Below are positions 1 to 5,231 of a DNA stretch of 28,437 nucleotides, one piece after another. Origin of the DNA: a virus. Under the pieces are notes generated by a model. That model was not told the origin of the DNA, did not search any database, and saw only the letters and a program-made list of their open reading frames with translations. The stretch is from the IMG/VR virus record IMGVR_UViG_3300035698_010038, positions 1 through 28,437 of that record, one strand, 5' to 3'. Within the stretch, counting starts at the first letter, position 1, and each line of letters starts with the position of its first letter. The position numbers were made by a program, and so were the translations under genes.

Positions 1-6
1 CAGCGT
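1..6 (+). CDS. Major capsid protein, end of upstream exon (partial)
   Basis: These six bases (codons Gln-Arg) are the visible end of the upstream exon of the capsid gene; the rest lies before the window. The exon end is placed after T6 because GCGTTT (3-8) pairs with AAGCGC (17-22), putting a U-G wobble at T6/G19, the hallmark of a group I 5' splice site. Joining to 1356 keeps the frame: CAG CGT | TTG GCG TTT GAT reads QRLAFD. The boundary is inferred from pairing, not from cDNA. Confidence 0.6.
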
Positions 7-307
7 TTATTAAACTAAGCGCACATTAGTAGCAATACTAATAAAAAAATATCTCGTAAATTGCTGGAAAATCTTTAGAGCTTATTTAACCACAACATAA
101 CTTGAAAAGGTAAGTGTGATGGTTTGAAAATAAATGAGATTAGACAATCAGCAGCCGAGCTCCTTTTTAAAAATGGAGAAGGTTCAGAGACTAAAGACGA
201 GACATCCTATAATTAGGATGATGATATAGTCCGTACTTCATAGTAATATGAAGAGCTTAATAGAAATATTAAGTCTTGTTTACATTAAAATAAATAATAT
301 TATTGTA

Positions 308-363
308 GGGGCTAAGAAGAAACTTATAATCTCTTCGATGGTTGCCTATCACAACCAAGCCCC
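308..363 (+). promoter_or_regulatory. HEG-linked three-way-junction RNA, copy 1
   Basis: Closing stem GGGGCT (308-313) / AGCCCC (358-363). First inner hairpin GAAGA (316-320) / TCTTC (332-336) with an 11-nt loop. Linker GAT. Second inner hairpin GGTTG (340-344) / CAACC (352-356) with a 7-nt loop. It ends about 10 nt before the AGGAG (374-378) of the endonuclease gene. The same fold with compensatory changes precedes the other two intron HEGs. I do not recognise it as a named family; a role in HEG translation or expression is inferred. Confidence 0.7.
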
Positions 364-386
364 TTATCTTGATAGGAGATAAAATA

Positions 387-1355
387 ATGAAAAAGAAAAT
401 TTTCAAGAAAAAGTTTTTAAAATGTTTAGATTGTGAACAATTAGTAGAAATTGGTTCAAATGTTCATAAAATAGTATGTCAGAATTGTAGAAAACTAAGA
501 GAAATACCTAAAGATATTATAGGCGTAGAAAATATAGATTATGTTGTTTGCCAAATATGTAAGTATAAATATTTACAAATAGATTTTCATCATTTGTTAG
601 AAAAACATAACATTACATTTGATCAATATAAAGAAATGTTTCCTAATACTAAGTTAAAAGTACAGAAAATTATAGATAGCAGAATCAATAAGTTAATAGG
701 CAAAGAAAAAGAAGATTTTTGTATAAAATGTAATCGGGTTGTTAATATAAAAATGGCAGCAAATTTTGGAAGAACAATTTGTAATAAATGCAGATCAAAA
801 GAAAATGTCAATAGGAATTTTTCCAGGAGTAAGAAAAAAGACAACTATGTAATGTGTTTTGTATGTAACAAGTATCTAAAAAGAATTACTAATACACATC
901 TAAAACAACATGGTTTAAGTTTTGAGCAATATAAAATATTATATCCAGAATCTGTAATGACATCAAAAGATGTCTGGGAAAAAACTACTAGTAATAAAAA
1001 GTACAAAGATACAAGTATAGAACTTTTAATACAAAAATCAGTAGAAGATAGAAATATAAGATATGAGAAAAATGCAACTTTAGTAGGTAGACCCGATCTT
1101 CTATTATTAAACAAAATTTGTATTTTCTGTGACGGTGATTATTATCATTGTAATCCAGTAAAATATAGTAAAGATTATTTCAACGAAAAAGTTGGAAAAT
1201 ATGCCTATAAAATTTGGGAATATGATAGTTTGGTAGCAAAAATACTAGTAAACAAAGGATATGTGGTTCTAAGATTTTGGGAATGTGACATTAATAACAA
1301 TCTTGAAAAATGTGTAAAAATAATAATTGATAGTGTAAACAGAGTAACAAAATAG
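387..1355 (+). CDS. Intron-encoded homing endonuclease, zinc-finger/MucR-like repeats plus Vsr-like nuclease
   Basis: A 322-residue protein. It starts at ATG 387 with AGGAG at 374-378; an upstream TTG at 342 lies inside the three-way junction and is rejected. The N-terminal two thirds carry CxxC pairs (C13/C16, C31/C34, C55/C58, C112/C115, C132/C135, C157/C160). Two of them are followed by paired His and a Ros/MucR-like 'H-x-(I/L)-(T/S)-F-(D/E)-Q-Y-K' stretch (about 55-90 and 157-190), so a zinc-binding DNA-recognition region is likely. The C terminus (about 210-315) resembles Vsr/EDxHD homing nucleases such as I-Bth0305I: PDLLL near 236, CDGDYYH at 248-254, D280 and RFWE at 296-299. It should cut intronless capsid alleles and spread the intron. 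The stop codon supplies the intron's final G. Confidence 0.85.
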   Translation: MKKKIFKKKFLKCLDCEQLVEIGSNVHKIVCQNCRKLREIPKDIIGVENIDYVVCQICKYKYLQIDFHHLLEKHNITFDQYKEMFPNTKLKVQKIIDSRINKLIGKEKEDFCIKCNRVVNIKMAANFGRTICNKCRSKENVNRNFSRSKKKDNYVMCFVCNKYLKRITNTHLKQHGLSFEQYKILYPESVMTSKDVWEKTTSNKKYKDTSIELLIQKSVEDRNIRYEKNATLVGRPDLLLLNKICIFCDGDYYHCNPVKYSKDYFNEKVGKYAYKIWEYDSLVAKILVNKGYVVLRFWECDINNNLEKCVKIIIDSVNRVTK

Positions 1356-1598
1356 TTGGCGTTTGATGGGTTGAGGGATTTTGCTGAAGGCACAGCAGTT
1401 AACTTAGCAGGAGCCACATTTGCACTCGCAGATATTTCCGCGGCAATAAAAAATCTCGGAAAATATGGTAGAGACAAATCTGAACTTCTGTTAATTACTT
1501 CTCTAAGAGAAGAAGACGTTCTTCGTAAACTCCTTGGAATTAACCTCGCGTTAAATCAATTAGGACTTACAGGTACGGCTCTTCCCGGAGAAATCGGT
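1356..1598 (+). CDS. Major capsid protein, exon 2
   Basis: 81 codons, open throughout, reading LAFDGLRDFAEGTAVNLAGA and onward to LPGEIG. It joins in phase 0 to the next exon (GEIG | KVWGVPVV). The text looks like the C-terminal part of a HK97-fold capsid protein. Its position directly upstream of connector and neck genes, and the presence of three introns, which favour conserved essential genes, support that reading. Codons are richer in C/G-ending choices (CTC, CGT, GCG) than those of the genes downstream, as expected for a very highly expressed protein. The 3' end is set by P1 of intron 2 (AATCGGT with GCCGAT at 1611-1616). Identity as capsid is by context and sequence feel; no structure was compared. 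Confidence 0.75.
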
Positions 1599-2520
1599 GA
1601 CAATAACTTTGCCGATGTTAAAACTCGTAAATTCGGTGGATCTCCAGAAATGGACAATACCGAGCCAAGCCTCTGTATAGAGGAAGGTGTAACGACTATA
1701 CACGAGTCTTCTAATATAAATTAGAATGAAGATATAGTCTGAACTACAGCAATATATGAAACTGTAGATGTAGGCAGAAATGTCCTACACTTTAAAACTT
1801 ACGGGGCTTAAGATAGACCTCATGAATCTATCGAGACTGCTTATTCCAGTCAAGCCCCTATCTCGAATAAGGAGTTAAAATGGTAAGAAAAGGAACTACA
1901 TTATCTCAAGAAACAAAAGATGCTATAAGTAAAAGTGTAAAGCAAGCATTTAAAGAACACCCAGAGATTATTACAAATGGTGTTAAAAAATGGAAAAAGT
2001 TCTTCAACACAGAAAAAGGTAAAAAGGGTTGGCAACAGACAAACAAGAAAAGAAGTGATTCAGCAATAGGAAAGAAAAAGAAACCTTTTACGGAAGAACA
2101 TAAGAAAAATATAAGTTTAGCAACAAAAAGGCAATACAAGATTATGTTTCCTTGGGGTAGAAGAAAATCATCTAAAGTACATTTAAAGTTTAAGAAAGAA
2201 TTAAAAAAGTTTTGTAAGTGTTTTAAGTCAGAACAGTTTATTCGTTTAGCAGATATACAAAAATGGGTTTGTATAGATGAATTAGATAGAAAGAACAAAA
2301 TTGCTATATTTGTAGATGGAGAACACTGGCATGCAAGAAATTATAAAGATGATTACATAGTTCCCCTTATCAATAAATCATCAAAAGAAGTTAGAGATTA
2401 TGATAAACTAGTTACCGAAAAGTTAGTCATTAAAGGCTATAAAGTTTTAAGATTTTGGGATAGTGAAATTCATAACGATATTGATGATTGTGTAAAAAGA
2501 GTTTTAAAAGTAACAAACTG
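1599..2520 (+). ncRNA. Group I intron 2 in the capsid gene, with HEG near its 3' end
   Basis: 922 nt. P1 pairs ATCGGT (1593-1598) with GCCGAT (1611-1616), with a U-G wobble at T1598/G1611. P10 pairs AACTTT (1605-1610) perfectly with the 3' exon AAAGTT (2521-2526), fixing both splice sites. P2 is absent. P3 is ACTCGT / ACGAGT; P4 is CGGT / ACCG; P5 is TCCA-GAAA-TGGA; P6 is CCTC/GAGG. P7 is formed by the R element GTAACGACTA and the S element GATATAGTCT (about 1732). P9 is CTACAG/CTGTAG and P9.1 is TGTAGG/CCTACA. It differs from introns 1 and 3 by its very short P5 and missing P2. It carries the three-way junction and an HEG after the core. Confidence 0.9.
1803..1858 (+). promoter_or_regulatory. 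HEG-linked three-way-junction RNA, copy 2
   Basis: Closing stem GGGGCTT (1803-1809) / AAGCCCC (1852-1858). First inner hairpin GATAGA (1812-1817) / TCTATC (1827-1832) with a 9-nt loop. Second inner hairpin GACTG (1835-1839) / CAGTC (1847-1851) with a 7-nt loop. It ends 10 nt before AAGGAG (1869-1874) and the HEG start at 1880. The inner stems differ in sequence from copies 1 and 3 but keep full pairing. Confidence 0.7.
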
Positions 2521-2521
2521 A
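1880..2521 (+). CDS. Intron-encoded homing endonuclease, NUMOD3-like N terminus plus Vsr-like nuclease
   Basis: 213 residues; ATG 1880 with AAGGAG at 1869-1874. The N terminus has NUMOD3-like helices of the 'G-T-T-L-S-Q-E-T-K-D-A-I-S' and 'P-F-T-E-E-H-K-K-N-I-S' kind (residues 5-18 and 69-80), rich in Lys and expected to bind DNA modularly. The C terminus holds a Vsr/EDxHD-like core: VDGEHWH at 145-151, VRDYD at 171-175 and VLRFWDSEI at 189-197. This matches the C terminus of the HEG in intron 1 segment by segment, although their N termini are unrelated. The TGA stop straddles the splice junction (TG in the intron, A in the exon), so this stop codon is destroyed as an intron/exon boundary by splicing. 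Confidence 0.85.
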   Translation: MVRKGTTLSQETKDAISKSVKQAFKEHPEIITNGVKKWKKFFNTEKGKKGWQQTNKKRSDSAIGKKKKPFTEEHKKNISLATKRQYKIMFPWGRRKSSKVHLKFKKELKKFCKCFKSEQFIRLADIQKWVCIDELDRKNKIAIFVDGEHWHARNYKDDYIVPLINKSSKEVRDYDKLVTEKLVIKGYKVLRFWDSEIHNDIDDCVKRVLKVTN

Positions 2522-2733
2522 AAGTTTGGGGAGTTCCTGTAGTCAGTTCACTACTTTTGTTGGAGACTTATACAACCGACGAAGCAAGTGCTGTTAATGG
2601 AACATATTCAAATGCGCTGATGCTGAACAGGAATGCGGCTATAATAGGTGACCGTAGGATATTCACGATCAAAGTGTCTGATGAAGTCCTTGTAAGAACC
2701 GACCAGTTGCTGATCGTAGCATCTGAAAGGTTT
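2521..2733 (+). CDS. Major capsid protein, exon 3
   Basis: 71 codons if it ends at T2733: it begins KVWGVPVVSS and ends DQLLIVASERF. The start is fixed by the perfect P10 of intron 2. The end lies within T2731-T2733, because group I 5' splice sites follow a U and P1 of intron 3 can be formed in more than one register. The translation continues the capsid reading frame without stops. A late segment of this kind (RRIFTIKVSDEVLVRTDQLL) is plausible for the P-domain or C-terminal strands of a capsid subunit, but that is inference. Codon choice again differs from the A/T-ending codons of downstream genes. Confidence 0.75.
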
Positions 2734-2771
2734 AGAAACTTAAATTTAAAAAAGTATGATATAATATATAT

Positions 2772-2824
2772 GGGGCTAAGTTTGAACTAATTACTCAAAC
2801 GATGGTGCCTTTACACCGAGCCCC
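2772..2824 (+). promoter_or_regulatory. HEG-linked three-way-junction RNA, copy 3
   Basis: Closing stem GGGGCT (2772-2777) / AGCCCC (2819-2824). First inner hairpin GTTTGA (2780-2785) / TCAAAC (2795-2800) with a 9-nt loop. Second inner hairpin GGTG (2804-2807) / CACC (2814-2817) with a 6-nt loop. AAAGGAG (2834-2840) and the HEG start at 2847 follow. Unlike copies 1 and 2 it lies before the intron core, so it travels with the HEG rather than being part of the ribozyme fold. Confidence 0.7.
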
Positions 2825-2846
2825 TAAAATCTTAAAGGAGATTACA

Positions 2847-3545
2847 ATGAAAAAAGGTTCTAAGCATAAAAAAGAATCTATACAAAAGTTAAGAGTAAGT
2901 TTATCAAATCAATTTGAATCTGGAAGAAAAGTTTGGAATAAAGATTTAACTAAAGAAAAAGATCATAGAATTATAACCACAAGAGGCGCTTGGAAAAAAG
3001 GTAATATCCCTCACAATACAGGAAAAACAAAAGAAAATTATATTCCATTAATAAAAGTTTCTAAAAAGTTAAGTGGTAAAAATAATCCTGCTTGTAGGGA
3101 AGAAGTTAGAAATAAAATAAGCGATAGTTGTAATGGTAGAATTCCTTATAATAAAGGAAAAACTTTAGAACAAACTTGTGGGAAAGATAAAGCTAAAGAA
3201 ACTAGAAGAAAAATGAGAATTGCTGTTGTTGAAAGAATAAAAGATAGTAGCGGCATTGCTTATCCAAACTATAATAAAGAAGCTTGTAAATTTTTTAAAT
3301 CATTTGATGAAAAACATAATACAAAAGGCTATTATGCTATGCAAGGTAAAGGGGAGTATGAAATTCCAAAATTAGGGTATTTCCCAGATTATATAAATTT
3401 TGAGAAAAAGCTAATTATGGAATATGACGAACTCGCACACTTTGATAAACATGGTAATCTTAAATTAAAAGATATTCAAAGACAAAAAGAAATACAAGAA
3501 ATGTTTCCAGATTTTAAATTTAAAAGAATAAAACAAAAGTATTAA
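2847..3545 (+). CDS. Intron-encoded homing endonuclease, NUMOD-like repeats plus PD-(D/E)xK-like nuclease
   Basis: 232 residues. ATG 2847 follows AAAGGAG (2834-2840); an earlier in-frame ATG at 2802 lies inside the three-way junction and is rejected. The N-terminal half contains NUMOD-like units, including WNKDLTKEKDHRI (30-42), AWKKGNIPHNTGKTKE and PYNKGKT (100-106). The C-terminal half (about 138-230) has a nuclease-like core: YPNYN, GKGEYEI with E170, GYFPDYINF with D181, LIMEYDE with E192/D194/E195, H198, and KDIQRQKEI with D209. This resembles PD-(D/E)xK nucleases found in phage HEGs, but the family name is tentative. The same core occurs in the free-standing HEG at 5228-5881. It lies in the same transcript as the capsid. 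Confidence 0.8.
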   Translation: MKKGSKHKKESIQKLRVSLSNQFESGRKVWNKDLTKEKDHRIITTRGAWKKGNIPHNTGKTKENYIPLIKVSKKLSGKNNPACREEVRNKISDSCNGRIPYNKGKTLEQTCGKDKAKETRRKMRIAVVERIKDSSGIAYPNYNKEACKFFKSFDEKHNTKGYYAMQGKGEYEIPKLGYFPDYINFEKKLIMEYDELAHFDKHGNLKLKDIQRQKEIQEMFPDFKFKRIKQKY

Positions 3546-3808
3546 AATTTAAGCTATATAGACCCTTTGAGTAGAAATACTCACTGAATAACCCTGGAAA
3601 TTGCTGGAAACTCCTTAGAGTTAGTTATACTACAAAGCAAATTCTTTAAAACGAATTAAACTTGAATGTTAGAAAAATAACTAAATTGGACAATCAGCAG
3701 CCGAGCCCGAAAGGGAAGGTTCAACGACTACGCTCAGGGATTCCGAAAGGAATATGATATAGTCTGGTCTTCATAGAAATATGAAGTTAACACAAACGAG
3801 CATTCAAG

Positions 3809-3856
3809 GGTCAATATTCCGACGCTATTGTGAAGGTTAGAAACATCGGTGCCTAA
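3809..3856 (+). CDS. Major capsid protein, last exon
   Basis: The final codons read GQYSDAIVKVRNIGA then TAA (3854-3856). The frame is certain from the open run before the stop; the exact first base is not. The sequence upstream in frame is A-F-K (3800-3808), so the spliced junction could read ERF-GQYSD, ER-S-FKGQYSD or similar, depending on the splice site used. Three introns thus fall within roughly the last 170 codons of the capsid gene. Confidence 0.7.
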   Translation, partial: GQYSDAIVKVRNIGA

Positions 3857-3882
3857 AGTTTCATTTTAGAAACGCACTTTTG

Positions 3883-3910
3883 TGGAGGGGGATGAAACAC
3901 TCCCCCTCTA
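3883..3910 (+). terminator. Terminator-like hairpin after the capsid gene
   Basis: A 10-bp stem (TGGAGGGGGA / TCCCCCTCTA, one G-U pair) with an 8-nt loop sits 27 nt after the capsid stop. A long U tract does not follow, so it could be a factor-assisted terminator, an attenuator, or an RNA-stabilising 3' end for the abundant capsid message. Confidence 0.6.
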
Positions 3911-4055
3911 CTTAACAGATATGAATATATCATATAAATCATAATTTTATATTAGGAATATACTTTATAAGATACGTTATTAACTTTATATACTATCAGA
4001 AGCACCAGACTGACACCAGATGAATTTTTATACAAAAAATATAGGAGATATACAA
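3911..4055 (+). promoter_or_regulatory. AT-rich intergenic stretch, possible promoter region
   Basis: This is the only sizeable non-coding gap between the capsid and the next genes (about 145 nt). It contains TATAAATC (3933-3940), close to a T4-type late box, and two TATACT hexamers (3959-3964 and 3989-3994), 30 bp apart. No good -35 partner is visible. The position after a hairpin makes a new transcription start reasonable, but the boxes alone are weak in such AT-rich DNA. Confidence 0.25.
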
Positions 4056-4112
4056 ATGATAAAAACGTATCGTAGCGGGGATGTAAATTATATTAATGGA
4101 GGGAAGAAATAA
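4056..4112 (+). CDS. Tiny ORF before the connector genes (18 aa)
   Basis: MIKTYRSGDVNYINGGKK, with a good ribosome site TAGGAG (4043-4048) 7 nt before ATG. Its TAA is directly followed by the ATG of the next gene. Its start resembles the start of the next protein (MIKTYR versus MVKVYR, then a shared N), so it may be a duplicated, truncated N terminus or a leader that couples translation; its 3' part (GGAGGGAAG) is also the ribosome site for the next gene. Whether the peptide has any function is unknown. Confidence 0.4.
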   Translation: MIKTYRSGDVNYINGGKK

Positions 4113-4559
4113 ATGGTAAAAGTATATAGAAATAATGAATTAAATGTATTTAGCACAAATGTTACTATGAATAAGTCTGCTAGATTAGGAAGACCTTATT
4201 CTCAACAGCCTGGTAGACAACACGGTGAGGGTGCAGGAAAGATAAAGAATCCAATGTATATTGATGACCAGCATTTATGTGAAATTGAAAATTATCGCTT
4301 AAATCTAAATCAGTTAAAATTAAAATTAGATGCATTTCAAGAAGAATACGGAGATTTAGAAAATACAAATCCAAGACTTTATAAAATTATGGTTAAAGAT
4401 ATTAAAGATAAGACTAATAAAGGTGCTGGCCATAAAGAAGCAAAAGATAAAAAATCTCAAAAAAATAATATGCCTGAAACAGATATTCCCAAAGTAGATG
4501 TTGAATTTGAAAAATCTAAACCCCGTACTGGTAAATCATTAACAGAAGTTAGGGAATAA
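4113..4559 (+). CDS. Hypothetical protein in the head-tail region
   Basis: 148 residues, unrecognised. It is strongly charged. The middle (about 48-90, CEIENYRLNLNQLKLKLDAF and on) looks helical with coiled-coil potential. The last 60 residues are a Lys/Glu-rich, low-complexity tail that is probably disordered. No signal peptide or membrane segment is present. GGAGGG (4099-4103 area) precedes the ATG, and the next gene begins 4 nt after its stop. The position between capsid and connector suggests a minor head or assembly protein, but nothing in the sequence proves that. Confidence 0.6.
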   Translation: MVKVYRNNELNVFSTNVTMNKSARLGRPYSQQPGRQHGEGAGKIKNPMYIDDQHLCEIENYRLNLNQLKLKLDAFQEEYGDLENTNPRLYKIMVKDIKDKTNKGAGHKEAKDKKSQKNNMPETDIPKVDVEFEKSKPRTGKSLTEVRE

Positions 4560-4562
4560 ATT

Positions 4563-5231
4563 ATGGCTTACTCTACAGCAGCAAGCCTTTTAAATACCGT
4601 TGGGCCTATTGTTGGACCCACTGATACAATAATTAATAATACTGATTATCAGAATCTTGCTTTACAAAATGCTAAATCTACAATAGATCAATATTGTAAT
4701 AGAGATTTTACACTACATTCAGATGTAATAGAGTTTCATGATGGTAATGCTAGAGATAGTATGAATACATATTATTATCCAATAGTGTCGTTACATTATG
4801 TGGTTATGTATAACCAGTTGATGCAGTCTATGAGAACATTTCTAGACACAGAAATAATAATACATCCTGAGTGGGGTGAATTATTTCTGCCTCCAATATA
4901 TCCAGTATTCTTAGCAGATAAGCCTTTTTCTGCAATGTTCGGAAATATATTTATAAGTGGCAGAAGAAATATAGAAATTAAATATAATTATGGATATGCT
5001 ACAACGCCAGATGATATTGCTCAAGCAAGCAATTTACTAGCAGCATCTTATATGATGAAATTAAAATTCGGTAATTTAACAATGGGAGCAAATAGTAGAA
5101 GTATTGATGGATATAGTGAATCTTTTGGTGCATGGAAGACAAACCCTTGGGGGTCATTGGCGGATACCTGGGAGTTACAGGCTAAAGAATTATATGCAAG
5201 ATACAAGAGGCTGTCAATGCGAGCTGTATGA
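4563..5231 (+). CDS. Head-tail connector, gp6/YqbG-like
   Basis: 222 residues. Features typical of the HK97 gp6/SPP1 gp15-type connector ring are visible: an early helix with 'A-K-S-T-I-D-Q-Y-C-N-R-D-F', then 'YYPIVSLHYVV', then 'IEIKYNYGYATTPDDIAQAS' followed by a long helix. Such proteins form the 12-fold adaptor beneath the portal. The gene ends LSMRAV with TGA (5229-5231), overlapping the ATG of a homing endonuclease. A second, differently coded copy of SMRAV-stop lies just after that endonuclease, so the present C-terminal codons may have been brought in with the HEG. The protein sequence is unchanged by this except for a possible Ile/Leu swap. Confidence 0.75.
   Translation: MAYSTAASLLNTVGPIVGPTDTIINNTDYQNLALQNAKSTIDQYCNRDFTLHSDVIEFHDGNARDSMNTYYYPIVSLHYVVMYNQLMQSMRTFLDTEIIIHPEWGELFLPPIYPVFLADKPFSAMFGNIFISGRRNIEIKYNYGYATTPDDIAQASNLLAASYMMKLKFGNLTMGANSRSIDGYSESFGAWKTNPWGSLADTWELQAKELYARYKRLSMRAV

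Larger units (their letters stand above)
7..1355 (+). ncRNA. Group I intron 1 in the capsid gene, with HEG near its 3' end
   Basis: A self-splicing group I ribozyme interrupts the capsid gene. P1 pairs the 5' exon with 17-22. P2 is TTAGT/ACTAA (about 26-40). P3 is CTCGT with ACGAG. P4 is GCTG (63-66) with CAGC (near 150). P6 is CTCC/GGAG. P7 is GACTA with TAGTC (S element GATATAGTCC near 222). P8 is ATCCTA/TAGGAT. P9 is TTCAT/ATGAA and P9.1 is CTTAATA/TATTAAG. P10 pairs the 3' exon TTGG with CTAA (15-18). The terminal omega-G is G1355, which is also the last base of the HEG stop codon TAG. A three-way-junction element and an endonuclease gene fill the 3' half. Spliced exons stay in frame. Confidence 0.9.
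2734..3808 (+). ncRNA. Group I intron 3 in the capsid gene, with HEG before the core
   Basis: The core follows the HEG. P2 is GAGTA-GAAA-TACTC (3569-3582). P3 is CCCTG / CAGGG. P4 is GCTG / CAGC (Q element AATCAGCAGCCGAG). P6 is CCC-GAAA-GGG. The R element is GTTCAACGACTA and the S element is GATATAGTCT (near 3767). P8 is ATTCC-GAAA-GGAAT. P9 is CTTCATA/TATGAAG. The guide strand is GACCCTTT (3561-3568), just before P2. It pairs with AAAGGTTT (2726-2733) with one mismatch, so the HEG sits in the P1 loop. Exact ends are uncertain: the 5' site lies within 2731-2733, and the 3' site follows a G at 3800, 3808 or 3810. The choice given keeps phase 0 as in the other introns. Confidence 0.85.

Noticed and set aside
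308-363. Three-way-junction elements as tRNA or tRNA-like genes
   Set aside because: The size (53-56 nt), only two inner arms, and the absence of a CCA end, T-loop sequence or anticodon arm rule out a tRNA.
1356-1724. An independent 122-residue gene between introns 1 and 2
   Set aside because: The first 81 codons are a capsid exon; the remaining codons run into the group I core of intron 2 and have no meaning as protein.
2488-2790. A separate 100-residue gene spanning the end of HEG 2 and capsid exon 3
   Set aside because: It reads through the end of the HEG in another frame, then capsid exon 3, then into intron 3. Splice-site pairing shows it is an artefact of reading unspliced DNA.
2802-2846. 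Upstream start at ATG 2802 for the intron 3 HEG (and TTG 342 for the intron 1 HEG)
   Set aside because: Both lie within the conserved hairpin and have no ribosome site; strong AGGAG sites precede the later ATGs at 2847 and 387.
3933-3994. T4-type late promoter or sigma-70 promoters between 3933 and 3994
   Set aside because: TATAAATC and two TATACT boxes exist, but there is no -35 element or known sigma factor, and such words are common in this AT-rich DNA. Kept only as a low-confidence region.
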